From positions 275,114 through 339,113 of the forward strand of contig NZ_JSYZ01000014.1 of assembly GCF_001293465.1 (NCBI RefSeq): a DNA stretch of 64,000 bases, read 5' to 3'. The stretch's first letter is position 1; each line of letters starts with the position of its first letter. The translations under genes were made by a program, and so were the position numbers. A model generated the notes under the pieces. The model was not told the DNA's origin. It worked only from the letters and a program-made list of their open reading frames with translations, and made no database searches. This document shows positions 49,042 through 57,546 of the stretch, in pieces. This DNA comes from Pseudomonas asplenii (GTDB lineage Bacteria > Pseudomonadota > Gammaproteobacteria > Pseudomonadales > Pseudomonadaceae).

Positions 49042-50250
49042 TTAAACCTGGTTCAGTCGTGAAGCGATGAAAGAGATCAGCTGGCGGGCGATCTTGCCCT
49101 TGCTGGTCTGGGTGAAAACGGTGGCCTGCAGGTCGCGGTCGATCACGCTGCAGGCGTTCTCCTCGCTGTTGAAGCCGATGCTGGGGTTGGCCACGTCATT
49201 GGCGACGATCAGGTCGAGGTTCTTGTCCTTGAGCTTGCGCGCGGCGTAGTCGAGCAGGTGCTCGGTCTCGGCGGCGAAGCCGACACTGAAGGGGCGGTCG
49301 GGGCGGCCGGCGATGGTTGCCAGGATGTCCGGGTTGCGCACCATCTGCAGCAGCAGGCCGTCGCCGGTCGTAGGGTCTTTCTTGAGTTTTTGCGGGGCAA
49401 CGACTTCCGGGCGGTAGTCCGCTACCGCGGCGGAGGCGATGAACAGGTCACAGGGAATCGCGGCCTCGCAGGCGGCGAGCATGTCGCGGGCACTGACCAC
49501 ATCGATACGGCTGACCCGGTCCGGTGTCGGCAGGTGCACCGGGCCGGTGATCAATGTCACCCGGGCGCCGGCTTCGACCGCGGCCTCGGCCAGGGCGAAG
49601 CCCATTTTTCCGGAGCTGTGATTGGTGATGTAGCGAACCGGGTCGATGTTTTCCTGGGTCGGGCCGGCGGTGATCAGCACATGCCGGCCGGTCAGGGCCA
49701 GGTGCTGGAAGCAGTCGGCGGCGCGCTGGGCCAGGTCGGTGGCCTCGAGCATGCGGCCCAGGCCGACGTCGCCACAGGCTTGACTGCCGGCGGCCGGACC
49801 GAAGACCTTGAAGCCGCGGCTTTGCAGCAGCTGGGTGTTGGCCTGGGTCGCCGGGTCGCGCCACATGGCCTGGTTCATGGCCGGTGCGATGGCGACGGTG
49901 GCATCGGTGGCGAGCACCAGGGTGGTCAGCAGGTCATCGGCGATACCCTGGGCCAGGCGGGCGATCAGGTCGGCGGTGGCCGGTGCGATCAGCACCAGGT
50001 CGGCCCATTTCGCCAGTTCGATGTGGCCCATGGCGGCTTCGGCCGCCGGATCGAGCAGGTCCAGGTGCACCGGGTGCCCGGACAGCGCCTGCATGGTCAG
50101 CGGGGTGATGAATTCGCTGCCGCCACGGGTCATGACCACGCGTACTTCGGCGCCCTGGTCGAGAAGTCGGCGAACCAGCTCGGCGCTTTTGTAGGCGGCA
50201 ATGCCGCCGCCGACGCCGAGAACGATGCGTTTCCGATACAGCCGCTGCAT
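49042..50250 (-). CDS. coaBC: CoaBC, bifunctional phosphopantothenoylcysteine decarboxylase/synthase
   Basis: 402-residue coenzyme A pathway enzyme. The N-terminal flavoprotein decarboxylase has VLGVGGGIAAYKSAELVRRL, an active-site HxE-type TPLTMQALSGHPVH region and PAMNQAMW. The C-terminal synthetase has ITAGPTQENIDPVRYITNHSSGKMG and KLKKDPTTGDG, with FAAETE. It precedes dut and is divergent from radC. Confidence 0.98.
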   Translation of the reverse strand: MQRLYRKRIVLGVGGGIAAYKSAELVRRLLDQGAEVRVVMTRGGSEFITPLTMQALSGHPVHLDLLDPAAEAAMGHIELAKWADLVLIAPATADLIARLAQGIADDLLTTLVLATDATVAIAPAMNQAMWRDPATQANTQLLQSRGFKVFGPAAGSQACGDVGLGRMLEATDLAQRAADCFQHLALTGRHVLITAGPTQENIDPVRYITNHSSGKMGFALAEAAVEAGARVTLITGPVHLPTPDRVSRIDVVSARDMLAACEAAIPCDLFIASAAVADYRPEVVAPQKLKKDPTTGDGLLLQMVRNPDILATIAGRPDRPFSVGFAAETEHLLDYAARKLKDKNLDLIVANDVANPSIGFNSEENACSVIDRDLQATVFTQTSKGKIARQLISFIASRLNQV

Positions 50251-50386
50251 AGGCCTGCCTTTTAGTGTCCAGTGATTACTTCCCCCGAGGACGCCTCCCC
50301 AGGCCGGTTCGGGGGTGAAAAAGATGGACTACGATAACACAGCGCCCGTCATGGAACAGCGGGCCCCAGGGGCACAGGGAGGTGTG

Positions 50387-51061
50387 ATGAGTATTCGTGA
50401 TTGGCCGGCGGCGGAGCGGCCGCGGGAGAAATTGCTGGAGTTGGGAGCGGCCAGTCTGTCCGATGCCGAGTTGCTGGCGATCTTCCTGCGCACCGGTGTG
50501 TGCGGCAAGAGCGCGGTGGATCTGGCGCGGCATCTGTTAGGGCAATTCGGTAGTTTGCGTAGTCTGTTGGAGGCAGGCCAGCGGGAATTCAGCCTGGAGC
50601 TGGGCCTGGGGCCGGCGAAGTTCGCCCAGTTGCAGGCGGTGCTGGAAATGGCCCGCCGGCATCTGGCCGAGCGTCTGCGGCGCGAGTCGGTACTGGAGAG
50701 TCCGCGGGCGGTACGCGATTACCTGAAGGCGATGTTGCGCCATGAGGCCCACGAAGTGTTCGGCTGCCTGTTCCTGGATGCCAAGCACCGGGTGTTGGCC
50801 TTCGAAGCGCTGTTTCGCGGCACCATCGACAATGCCAGCGTGTATCCACGGCAGGTGGTCAAGCGGGCGCTGGCGCACAATGCGGCGGCCTTGATCCTCT
50901 GTCACAACCACCCGTCGGGGGTGGCCGAGCCCAGTCACTCCGATCGGCTGCTGACCGGCCGCCTGCGCGATGCACTGGAACGGGTGGACGTGCGGGTGCT
51001 CGATCATTTCGTGATCGGCGATGGCGAGCCGTTCTCGATGATGGAGCATGGGATGATGTAG
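50387..51061 (+). CDS. radC: RadC, JAB/MPN-domain protein
   Basis: 224-residue protein with a helix-hairpin-helix N-terminus (RPREKLLELGAASLSDAELLAIFLRTG) and a JAMM metalloprotease-like domain with the signature HNHPSGVAEPSHSD near 167-180. The start ATG 50387 has AGGGAGG upstream and gives MSIRDWPAAERPREKLL; the frame extends 24 codons further without a ribosome site. Its role in DNA repair has been questioned and its true function is unclear. Confidence 0.94.
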   Translation: MSIRDWPAAERPREKLLELGAASLSDAELLAIFLRTGVCGKSAVDLARHLLGQFGSLRSLLEAGQREFSLELGLGPAKFAQLQAVLEMARRHLAERLRRESVLESPRAVRDYLKAMLRHEAHEVFGCLFLDAKHRVLAFEALFRGTIDNASVYPRQVVKRALAHNAAALILCHNHPSGVAEPSHSDRLLTGRLRDALERVDVRVLDHFVIGDGEPFSMMEHGMM

Positions 51062-51065
51062 CGCA

Positions 51066-51085
51066 CGGCCCCGTTTCCGGGGCCG
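51066..51085 (+). terminator. GC hairpin right after radC
   Basis: Eight-bp stem (51066-51073 with 51078-51085) 4 bp past the radC stop, with no T run after it. It may end radC transcription together with the large palindrome that follows. Confidence 0.5.
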
Positions 51086-51198
51086 CTAGTGGCCTGTGTG
51101 GCTAATTCGCACACTCGACTCCGGGTCCAGGGCCTCGCCAGACTGCGCTGCTGGACCCGAATTTGAGTATTCGAATTAACCGTACAGGCCACTAGGCG
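51083..51198. repeat. Large imperfect palindromic element between radC and the binding-protein gene
   Basis: Outer arms of 24 bp (51086-51109 and 51172-51195) match except for about three positions; an inner stem pairs GGGTCCAG (51123-51130) with CTGGACCC (51151-51158). The whole fills the gap between two convergent genes. It does not resemble the REP units elsewhere in the window. It is either a non-autonomous repeat element or a complex terminator. Confidence 0.75.
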
Positions 51199-51200
51199 GA

Positions 51201-52790
51201 TCAGGGCTTGACGCTGACCTTGGCGAAGTCCTGGCGCCCGAACGGGCTTACCTGGTAGCCGTGGACGTCCTTGCGCACCAGGGCGAAGGCGGTCGGATGG
51301 GCCAGCGGCAGCCAGAGTGCCTGCTGCTGGATCTGGGCCTGGGCCTGCTGGTAGAGCTTGCTGCGCACGCCCTGCTCGCTGGTGGTTTTCCCGGCGCTGA
51401 TCAGCTTGTCCAGGTTGGCGTCGCAGTAGCGGGCGAAGTTGGTCCCGGACTTCACGGCGGCGCAGGAGAATTGCGGGGTCAGGAAGTTGTCCGGGTCGCC
51501 GTTGTCGCCGGCCCAGCCCATGAACAGCAGGTCATGTTCGCCAGCCTTGGCGCGACGGATCAGTTCGCCCCATTCGATCACGCGGATTTCCGCCTGGATG
51601 CCCACTTCGGCGAGGTCGGCCTGCAGCAGTTGCGCACCGAGGCTCGGGTTCGGGTTGAGCAGGCTGCCGGATGGCCGGGTCCAGAGGGTGGTCTGGAAGC
51701 CGTTCTTCAGCCCGGCCTTGGCCAGCAGCGCCTTGGCCTTCTCCGGGTCGTGGGCGTAGCCGGGCAGGTCCCCGGCGTAGCTCCAGGTGTTGGGCGGATA
51801 CGGGCCGTTGGCGGCTTCGGCGGTATCTTCGAAGACGGCCTTGAGGTAGCTGGTCTTGTCGAAGGCCAGGTTGATCGCCTGGCGCACCTCAGGCTTGTCC
51901 AATGGCGGGTGCTGGCTGTTGATGGCGACGAACGCGGTCATGAAGGCAGCGGTCTTCTCCACCTTGAGTGCCGGGTCCTTGCTCGCCGAGCCGACATCCA
52001 GGGGCTTGGGCGAGAGGGCGATCTGGCATTCGTTGCGCTTGAGTTTCTGCAGGCGCACGTTGGCGTCCGGGGTGATCGCGAACACCAGGGTGTCGACCGC
52101 CGGCTTGCCGGCGAAGTAGTCCGGGTTGGCGCTGTAGCGGATCGAGGCGTCCTTCTGGAAGCGGCCGAACACGAACGGGCCGGTGCCGATCGGCTGGCTG
52201 TTGAGTTTTTCCGGGGTGTTGGCCGCCATCAGCTTGTCGGCGTACTCCGCCGAGTAGATGGAGGCGAAGCCCATGCTCAGGGCGGCGAGGAAGGTCGAGT
52301 CCGGGTGATCGAGGGTGAAGCGCACGGTCAGCGGATCGGTGGCCTCGACACGCTTGATCAGCGCCGGCAGTTGCAGTGACTGGGCGTGGGGGAAGCCGCT
52401 CTGGGCAATCTTGTGCCAGGGGTTGGCCGGGTCGAGCATGCGCTCGAAGCTGAAGCGCACGTCGGCCGCGCTCAGGTCGCGGGTCGGCTTGAAGTAGTCG
52501 GTGTGATGGAACTTCACGCCCGGATGCAGCTTGAAATCGTAGGTCAGGCCGTCATCGGAGACGGTCCAGCTGTCGGCCAGGCTCGGTACCAGCTTGCCGC
52601 TGGCGGCATCGAAGTCCACCAGGCGGTTCATCAGCACGTCCGCCGAGGCGTTGGTGGTGGTCAGCGAGTTGTACTGCACGACGTCGAAGCCTTCGGGGCT
52701 GGCCTCGGTGCAGACGCTCAACGAGGTCGCGGCATGGGCCAGCGGGCCGAAAAACGGGACGAGCAATAGCGGCAGGGCAGCGAAGCGCAT
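51201..52790 (-). CDS. ABC-transporter periplasmic binding protein, dipeptide/oligopeptide family
   Basis: 529-residue exported protein of the SBP_bac_5 family. A signal peptide (MRFAALPLLLVPFFGPLAHAATS) precedes LSVCTEASPEGFDVVQYNSLTTTNASADVLMNRLVDFD, ADSWTVSDDGLTYDFKLHPGVKFH, PIGTGPFVFGRFQKDASI and DLLFMGWAGDNGDPDNFLTPQFSC, which matches DppA-like dipeptide receptors. No permease or ATPase genes are adjacent, so it must use a transporter encoded elsewhere. An AAAGGAAA site precedes the ATG. In P. aeruginosa a dpp-type receptor occupies the same position. Confidence 0.93.
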   Translation of the reverse strand: MRFAALPLLLVPFFGPLAHAATSLSVCTEASPEGFDVVQYNSLTTTNASADVLMNRLVDFDAASGKLVPSLADSWTVSDDGLTYDFKLHPGVKFHHTDYFKPTRDLSAADVRFSFERMLDPANPWHKIAQSGFPHAQSLQLPALIKRVEATDPLTVRFTLDHPDSTFLAALSMGFASIYSAEYADKLMAANTPEKLNSQPIGTGPFVFGRFQKDASIRYSANPDYFAGKPAVDTLVFAITPDANVRLQKLKRNECQIALSPKPLDVGSASKDPALKVEKTAAFMTAFVAINSQHPPLDKPEVRQAINLAFDKTSYLKAVFEDTAEAANGPYPPNTWSYAGDLPGYAHDPEKAKALLAKAGLKNGFQTTLWTRPSGSLLNPNPSLGAQLLQADLAEVGIQAEIRVIEWGELIRRAKAGEHDLLFMGWAGDNGDPDNFLTPQFSCAAVKSGTNFARYCDANLDKLISAGKTTSEQGVRSKLYQQAQAQIQQQALWLPLAHPTAFALVRKDVHGYQVSPFGRQDFAKVSVKP

Positions 52791-53242
52791 GTTCAGTTTC
52801 CTTTGCAGGTCGTTGTCCCATCTGCGAGTGCAGTCTGGAAAAACCTCTACCCTAGTACCCCGGACGGCAATTGACTATCCCATTTTTACTCGGCCGGCCT
52901 GGGTTGCTGTAGAATCCGGCGCTCTTGTCCGTAAGAGATTTGCGGACTCCTGCCGTGTGTGGCGAATTTTGTGCGACGAGCGGCATTTTTCGTCCCGAGC
53001 CCCGGCATTGGGGTCTCGTACCCAGGTTTTCGGGCACTCGACACGGTTTTAATCGCACTTGATGTTGTTGCACCGTAGTCTTTCTGGTATAAAGCAGCGC
53101 TCTTTTCTAGGGGCCCGGTTCCTTCGCTTGTAGGTGTAGCCGGTAAGACCCTTAAAGAAACGCGGCGCCTGGCGCCAAATGACTGAGAGATTAAGCGGCC
53201 AACCCATGCCGGGTTGGGCATGTGGTTTTAGAGGGCTGAGGC
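52791..53242. other. Noncoding region upstream of rpmB with rpmB leader
   Basis: A 452-bp gene-free stretch between the divergent binding-protein gene and rpmB. It contains a clear promoter (53065-53093) about 150 bp before rpmB. The transcribed leader has two perfect small palindromes, GGCGCC-T-GGCGCC (53164-53176) and CCAACCC/GGGTTGG (53199-53217). Further upstream is a TAGAAT at about 52909 that could be a second -10 box. I see no ORF worth annotating. Confidence 0.6.
53065..53093 (+). promoter_or_regulatory. Sigma-70 promoter of rpmB-rpmG
   Basis: TTGTTG (53065-53070), 17-bp spacer, TATAAA (53088-53093). Transcription would start near 53100, leaving a leader of about 140 nt. Confidence 0.6.
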
Positions 53243-53476
53243 ATGTCTAGAGTCTGTCAAGTTACCGGTAAGGGTCCGGTGACTGGGAATAACATTTCCC
53301 ACGCAAACAACAAAACCCGTCGTCGTTTCCTGCCGAACCTGCAGCATCACCGCTTCTGGGTCGAGTCGGAGAAGCGTTTCGTGCGCCTGCGCGTTTCCGC
53401 CAAGGGCATGCGTATCATCGACAAGCGCGGCATCGACGCCGTGCTGGCCGAACTGCGCCGTGATGGCAAGGTATAA
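53243..53476 (+). CDS. rpmB: 50S ribosomal protein L28
   Basis: 77-residue L28: SRVCQVTGKGPVTGNNISHANNKTRRRFLPNLQ and RFVRLRVSAKGMRIIDKRGID are diagnostic. It is 11 bp before rpmG and shares its promoter. Confidence 0.98.
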   Translation: MSRVCQVTGKGPVTGNNISHANNKTRRRFLPNLQHHRFWVESEKRFVRLRVSAKGMRIIDKRGIDAVLAELRRDGKV

Positions 53477-53487
53477 GGAGCTAAATC

Positions 53488-53643
53488 ATGCGTGAATTGA
53501 TTCGTCTGATCTCGAGCGCCGGTACTGGTCATTTCTACACGACTGACAAGAACAAGCGCACTACTCCGGACAAGATCGAGATCAAGAAATATGATCCGGT
53601 TGTTCGCAAGCACGTGATCTACAAGGAAGGCAAAATCAAGTAA
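53488..53643 (+). CDS. rpmG: 50S ribosomal protein L33
   Basis: 51-residue L33 beginning MRELIRLISSAGTGHFYTTD and ending VIYKEGKIK. The ATG at 53488 has AAGGAG 7 nt upstream. It lacks the zinc-binding cysteines (no CxxC pairs), so it is the zinc-free C-minus form. It ends the operon before a strong terminator. Confidence 0.98.
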   Translation: MRELIRLISSAGTGHFYTTDKNKRTTPDKIEIKKYDPVVRKHVIYKEGKIK

Positions 53644-53660
53644 TTGATTTTGTTTTTCGA

Positions 53661-53691
53661 AAAAAACCCCGACTGGTTCGGGGTTTTTTTT
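53661..53691 (+). terminator. Terminator of rpmB-rpmG
   Basis: A stem of A-run plus CCCCGA (53661-53672) pairs with TCGGGG plus T-run (53678-53691), with a 5-nt loop, 18 bp after rpmG. Confidence 0.93.
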
Positions 53692-53804
53692 CGCCTTTTT
53701 TCCGGCCTTTTCCTGCGCAGCGCTCCGCCATTTCCTGCGTTTTTTCCGTTTTGCCTTTCCTAGACTGCCTGGGCAACCAGAAAACACAGTCAGGGAGGAC
53801 GTTC

Positions 53805-55187
53805 ATGGTTATCGCAAGGATGTTTTTATTGTTGCTGCTGGTGTTCCTGGCGGCAGCCAGTGTCGCGGTCTCGGCGGCCCCCCTGGCCGCTGTCGAAATC
53901 ACCACCGAAGCCTATGTGCAACGGCTGATCCAGGCGACGCGGACGGCCTGGCCGGCGCTGGCCGGGTTCAACCACGCTACCCGGATATTCGCCGACATCC
54001 GGTTGGTGGTCAGCGATGGGCGGCGGGCCTTTGTGATGGGGATGCGCGAAGGGCAGGAGGTGGAAATGGCGAAGGTCAGGGCGCTGGGTGTCAGCCATGA
54101 GTACCAGCGCTATCGGCGGATTGCCTGGGAAGGGCGCCCGGCGATCTTCGTCGGCCTGGGTGAGACGGTGCCGGAGCGTGAGCGACAACGGCTGCAGGAC
54201 CCGAAGGCGTTGCCCGAGCTGTTCGCTCTGGCGACCCACGAGGCCTTTCACTTCCATGTCGAAGCCGCCTGGCTACGCCTGCCGGGGGCGCAGCGCAGCA
54301 TCGCCTATCCCGCCAGCGCCGAGCCAAGGCTGCTGCGCAATCGGATCATTCGCCAGTTGCTGGCGGCGGCCCGGGGGCAGCCCGAGGGGCTGGCTCGGGC
54401 CAGCTACTGGTATCGCCGCTGGCTGGACGAACATGCCGAGGAGGCGGTACGTCTTCGCCAGGTCGACCGCTCCGAGGGCAGTGCGCGCCACGTGGAGACG
54501 GTTGCCGGCCTGCTGGCCCGGGGAGTGCGCCTCGGCTCGGCCGAGTGGTCGGAGTCGATGCTGGAGGCATTGACCCGCCAGGCACAGGAGGACTACCTGG
54601 CTCCTGACCTGGAGAGCTATGTGCTGGGGGATCTCGCTGGCTACCTGCTCGAACGCCAGGGCGTGGACTGGTTGCCCCGTGTGGCTCGGGGCGAAACACC
54701 GCTGGCGATCCTGCTGGAACCGGTGGCGCCGGTTGTCGCGCCCGCCGATGAACGCATGGAGCGGCGCATCCGCAAGGCTGTCGCCGCTGCCAACCACCAG
54801 GCGGCGCAAGCCCTGGAGCCTTTCGTGCAGCGTTTCCACGACCCGGCGGGCGGGCGCCTGCTGGTGCCGAACCGGGCCCTGCCGGACAGTTTCGAGATGG
54901 GCGATTCCTACCACCTGGCCATGCAGCCGGGGACCATCGAGGTCGGGGTGCGGGCCGGCTTCGTCCTGGGCGACGGCCGAATCGATCTCCACGCGGCCAC
55001 GGTTGCCACCCAGCTGACATCCGCCTGCGGCCGCGAGGATCTCTACTGGATCCTCGCGCTGGCCCCGACCGAGCTGGAGAAAACCGCCGATGGCCGGCTG
55101 CGTGTCGAGCGCGCCGACCTCAGCCTCGACATCCCCTATCCGCAGCGCGCCGCCGGGGAGTCGCGCAACTGGTGCGTGGCCGCCTGA
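53805..55187 (+). CDS. Exported putative zinc metallopeptidase (HExxH) of unrecognised family
   Basis: 460-residue protein with a hydrophobic signal peptide (MVIARMFLLLLLVFLAAASVAVSAAP). ATG 53805 is chosen because a GGGAGG site and the signal peptide fit; the frame opens 18 codons earlier. The one strong motif is HEAFH at 144-148 within ELFALATHEAFHFHVEAAW, an HExxH zinc-binding pattern on a predicted helix; possible third ligands lie in the Glu-rich segment about 225-260. The rest is helical with a beta-rich C-terminus. I cannot assign it to a named peptidase family. It is not obviously in an operon: the cupin gene downstream is convergent and abuts it. Confidence 0.75.
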   Translation: MVIARMFLLLLLVFLAAASVAVSAAPLAAVEITTEAYVQRLIQATRTAWPALAGFNHATRIFADIRLVVSDGRRAFVMGMREGQEVEMAKVRALGVSHEYQRYRRIAWEGRPAIFVGLGETVPERERQRLQDPKALPELFALATHEAFHFHVEAAWLRLPGAQRSIAYPASAEPRLLRNRIIRQLLAAARGQPEGLARASYWYRRWLDEHAEEAVRLRQVDRSEGSARHVETVAGLLARGVRLGSAEWSESMLEALTRQAQEDYLAPDLESYVLGDLAGYLLERQGVDWLPRVARGETPLAILLEPVAPVVAPADERMERRIRKAVAAANHQAAQALEPFVQRFHDPAGGRLLVPNRALPDSFEMGDSYHLAMQPGTIEVGVRAGFVLGDGRIDLHAATVATQLTSACGREDLYWILALAPTELEKTADGRLRVERADLSLDIPYPQRAAGESRNWCVAA

Positions 55188-55550
55188 TCAGGCTTTCTGT
55201 TCGAACACCACATAGATCTTGCGGCAGTGCTCCAGCACCTCCCAGGTACCCTTGAAGCCGGCCGGGATCACGAAGCGGTCGCCAGCGCGCAAGGTTTTGG
55301 TGTTGCCATCGTTGTCGCGCAATACCGACACACCCTGGACGATTTCGCAGTATTCGTGTTCGGTGTAGTTCACGGTCCACTGGCCGACCGCGCCTTCCCA
55401 GACGCCGGCATTCATCTGCCCGCAAGGGCTGTCGTAGTGATTGAAGATCGTCTGCTCCGGATCGCCCTTGAGCACCTTCTCCGGCGCCGGGCGGAAGCGT
55501 TCGGGGGCGGTGGTGGCTTCGCTGAAATCGACGATGTCCTGGATGTTCAT
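55188..55550 (-). CDS. Small cupin-domain protein (cupin_3 type)
   Basis: 120-residue single-domain cupin. It contains QMNAGVWEGAVGQWTVNYTEHEYCEIVQGVSVLRDNDGNTKTLRAGDRFVIPAGFKGTWEVLEHCRKIYVVFE, the two cupin motifs, resembling the DUF861/ureidoglycine-aminohydrolase-like proteins. Metal-ligand residues include Glu in EHEYCE. Its stop abuts the HExxH gene stop (no gap). Small cupins of this type are often near polyamine genes; its own role is not established. Confidence 0.85.
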   Translation of the reverse strand: MNIQDIVDFSEATTAPERFRPAPEKVLKGDPEQTIFNHYDSPCGQMNAGVWEGAVGQWTVNYTEHEYCEIVQGVSVLRDNDGNTKTLRAGDRFVIPAGFKGTWEVLEHCRKIYVVFEQKA

Positions 55551-55788
55551 GCTGCTTTTCCTCGGCAGTGACAGGGCGGGTACTCGAATGTCTGGAGTCT
55601 ATGTTTATTAAAATGAACATGGCAACGGCGTTTGCCCAGCTGCTGTCAAATATATTGAAAGTTCAGGGGCCGCTGGTTTAGGGTGGTGGGTGTCGTGGGC
55701 CGAAAAAATGGGCCATCGAACAGGATTCTCGACGGTGCTTGCGCGCGAGCGCGTGGCGCTTCTATTTCAATAAGAGGAGGACACTCGC

Positions 55789-57282
55789 ATGACCACCCTG
55801 ACTCGTGCCGACTGGGAACAACGCGCCCGTGAGCTGAAGATTGAAGGCCGCGCCTACATCAATGGCCAATACACCGCCGCCGTTTCGAACGAAACCTTTG
55901 AGTGCATCAGCCCGGTCGATGGCCGGCTGCTGGCCCAGGTTGCCAGTTGCGACAGCGCCGACGCCCAGCGTGCGGTGGAAAATGCCCGTGCCACCTTCGA
56001 TTCCGGGATCTGGTCGCGCCTGGCCCCGGCCAAGCGCAAGGCGACCATGATCCGTTTCGCCGCGTTGCTGAAAACCAATGCCGAAGAGCTGGCCCTGCTC
56101 GAAACCCTCGACATGGGCAAGCCGATCACCGACTCGCTGTTCATCGACGTACCCGGCGCCGCCCAGGCACTGAGCTGGAGCGGCGAGGCCATCGACAAGC
56201 TCTACGACGAAGTCGCCGCGACGCCCCATGACCAGCTGGGCCTGGTGACTCGCGAGCCGGTCGGCGTGGTGGGCGCCATCGTGCCGTGGAACTTCCCGCT
56301 GCTGATGGCCTGCTGGAAGCTCGGCCCGGCCCTGGCCACCGGTAACTCGGTGATCCTCAAGCCTTCGGAAAAATCCCCGCTGACCGCCATCCGCATCGCC
56401 GCCCTGGCCGTCGAGGCCGGTATCCCGGCCGGTGTGCTGAACGTGCTGCCCGGCTACGGTCACACCGTCGGCAAGGCCCTGGCCCTGCACATGGATGTCG
56501 ACACCCTGGTGTTCACGGGTTCGACCAGAATCGCCAAGCAACTGCTGGTCTACTCCGGCGAGTCGAACATGAAGCGCGTCTGGCTCGAGGCCGGCGGCAA
56601 GAGCCCGAACATCGTCTTTGCCGATGCCCCGGACCTGCAGGCCGCCGCCGAGGCCGCGGCCAGTGCGATCGCCTTCAACCAGGGCGAGGTGTGCACCGCC
56701 GGCTCGCGCCTGCTGGTCGAGCGTTCGATCAAGGACACGTTCCTGCCGCTGGTGGTCGAGGCCCTCAAGGCCTGGAAGCCGGGCAACCCGCTGGACCCGC
56801 AGACCAACGTCGGGGCGCTGGTGGACACCCAGCAGATGAATACCGTGCTGTCCTACATCGACGCCGGGCATGCCGACGGCGCCAAGCTGGTGGTCGGTGG
56901 CAAGCGTACCCTGCAGGAAACCGGCGGGACCTACGTCGAACCGACGATTTTCGACGGCGTGACCAACGCGATGAAGATCGCCCAGGAAGAGATCTTTGGC
57001 CCGGTGCTGTCGGTGCTCACCTTCGATACCGTCGAGCAGGCCATCCAGATCGCCAACGACACGCCGTATGGCCTGGCCGCTGCCGTCTGGACCGCGAACA
57101 TCTCCAAGGCGCACCTGACCGCCAAGGCCCTGCGGGCCGGCAGCGTATGGGTCAACCAGTACGATGGCGGCGACATGACCGCGCCGTTCGGTGGCTTCAA
57201 GCAGTCGGGTAATGGCCGCGACAAGTCGCTGCATGCGTTCGACAAGTACACCGAACTGAAGGCGACCTGGATCAAGCTGTAA
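55789..57282 (+). CDS. kauB: Aldehyde dehydrogenase of the gamma-glutamyl-aminobutyraldehyde/KauB type
   Basis: 497-residue NAD(P)-dependent dehydrogenase with Cys302 in FNQGEVCTAGSRLL and Glu267 in LEAGGKSP, plus PWNFPLLMACWKLGPALATGN and FGGFKQSGNGRDKSLHAFDKYTELK. It resembles KauB/PuuC, which oxidises gamma-glutamyl-gamma-aminobutyraldehyde and related aldehydes in putrescine, spermidine and 4-guanidinobutyrate catabolism. AGAGGAGGA precedes the ATG. A gene of this type holds the same place in P. aeruginosa. Substrate range is inferred. Confidence 0.9.
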   Translation: MTTLTRADWEQRARELKIEGRAYINGQYTAAVSNETFECISPVDGRLLAQVASCDSADAQRAVENARATFDSGIWSRLAPAKRKATMIRFAALLKTNAEELALLETLDMGKPITDSLFIDVPGAAQALSWSGEAIDKLYDEVAATPHDQLGLVTREPVGVVGAIVPWNFPLLMACWKLGPALATGNSVILKPSEKSPLTAIRIAALAVEAGIPAGVLNVLPGYGHTVGKALALHMDVDTLVFTGSTRIAKQLLVYSGESNMKRVWLEAGGKSPNIVFADAPDLQAAAEAAASAIAFNQGEVCTAGSRLLVERSIKDTFLPLVVEALKAWKPGNPLDPQTNVGALVDTQQMNTVLSYIDAGHADGAKLVVGGKRTLQETGGTYVEPTIFDGVTNAMKIAQEEIFGPVLSVLTFDTVEQAIQIANDTPYGLAAAVWTANISKAHLTAKALRAGSVWVNQYDGGDMTAPFGGFKQSGNGRDKSLHAFDKYTELKATWIKL

Positions 57283-57345
57283 CCTCTTCAGGGCGCCTTG
57301 GCCTGTAGGGGCCGGCCTGCTGGCGATTGCCATCTGTCTCCTACC

Positions 57346-57452
57346 GATCTTTCCCACGCTCGGCGTGGGAATGCCTCCCCGGACACTCGGCGTCCGCTCT
57401 TGGGACGCGTCGTGTCGCGGGCTGCTTTCCCACTCGGAGCGTGGGAGCGATC
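57346..57452. repeat. Palindromic repeat, copy 2
   Basis: Arms 57346-57361 and 57437-57452 pair with two mismatches, and share the CCCACGCTC...GAGCGTGGGA core with the copy at 28302. The interior holds TTCCCACGCTCGGCGTGGGAA and an ACTCGGCGTCCGCTCTTGGGACGC segment comparable to the first copy. It lies in the 264-bp gap before the MFS gene. Confidence 0.85.
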
Positions 57453-57546
57453 CAAGGATGTGGTGCATCCATGATGCAGCCGGGCTTTGCGCGAGGAGGC
57501 CCGGCTGCGTCGTCTTTGACAAGAACTTGTCCACAGGAGCGTGGAA

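Noticed and set aside
52791..53060. Possible small RNA upstream of rpmB
   Set aside because: A TAGAAT and a short stem are present, but there is no terminator or recognised sRNA feature.
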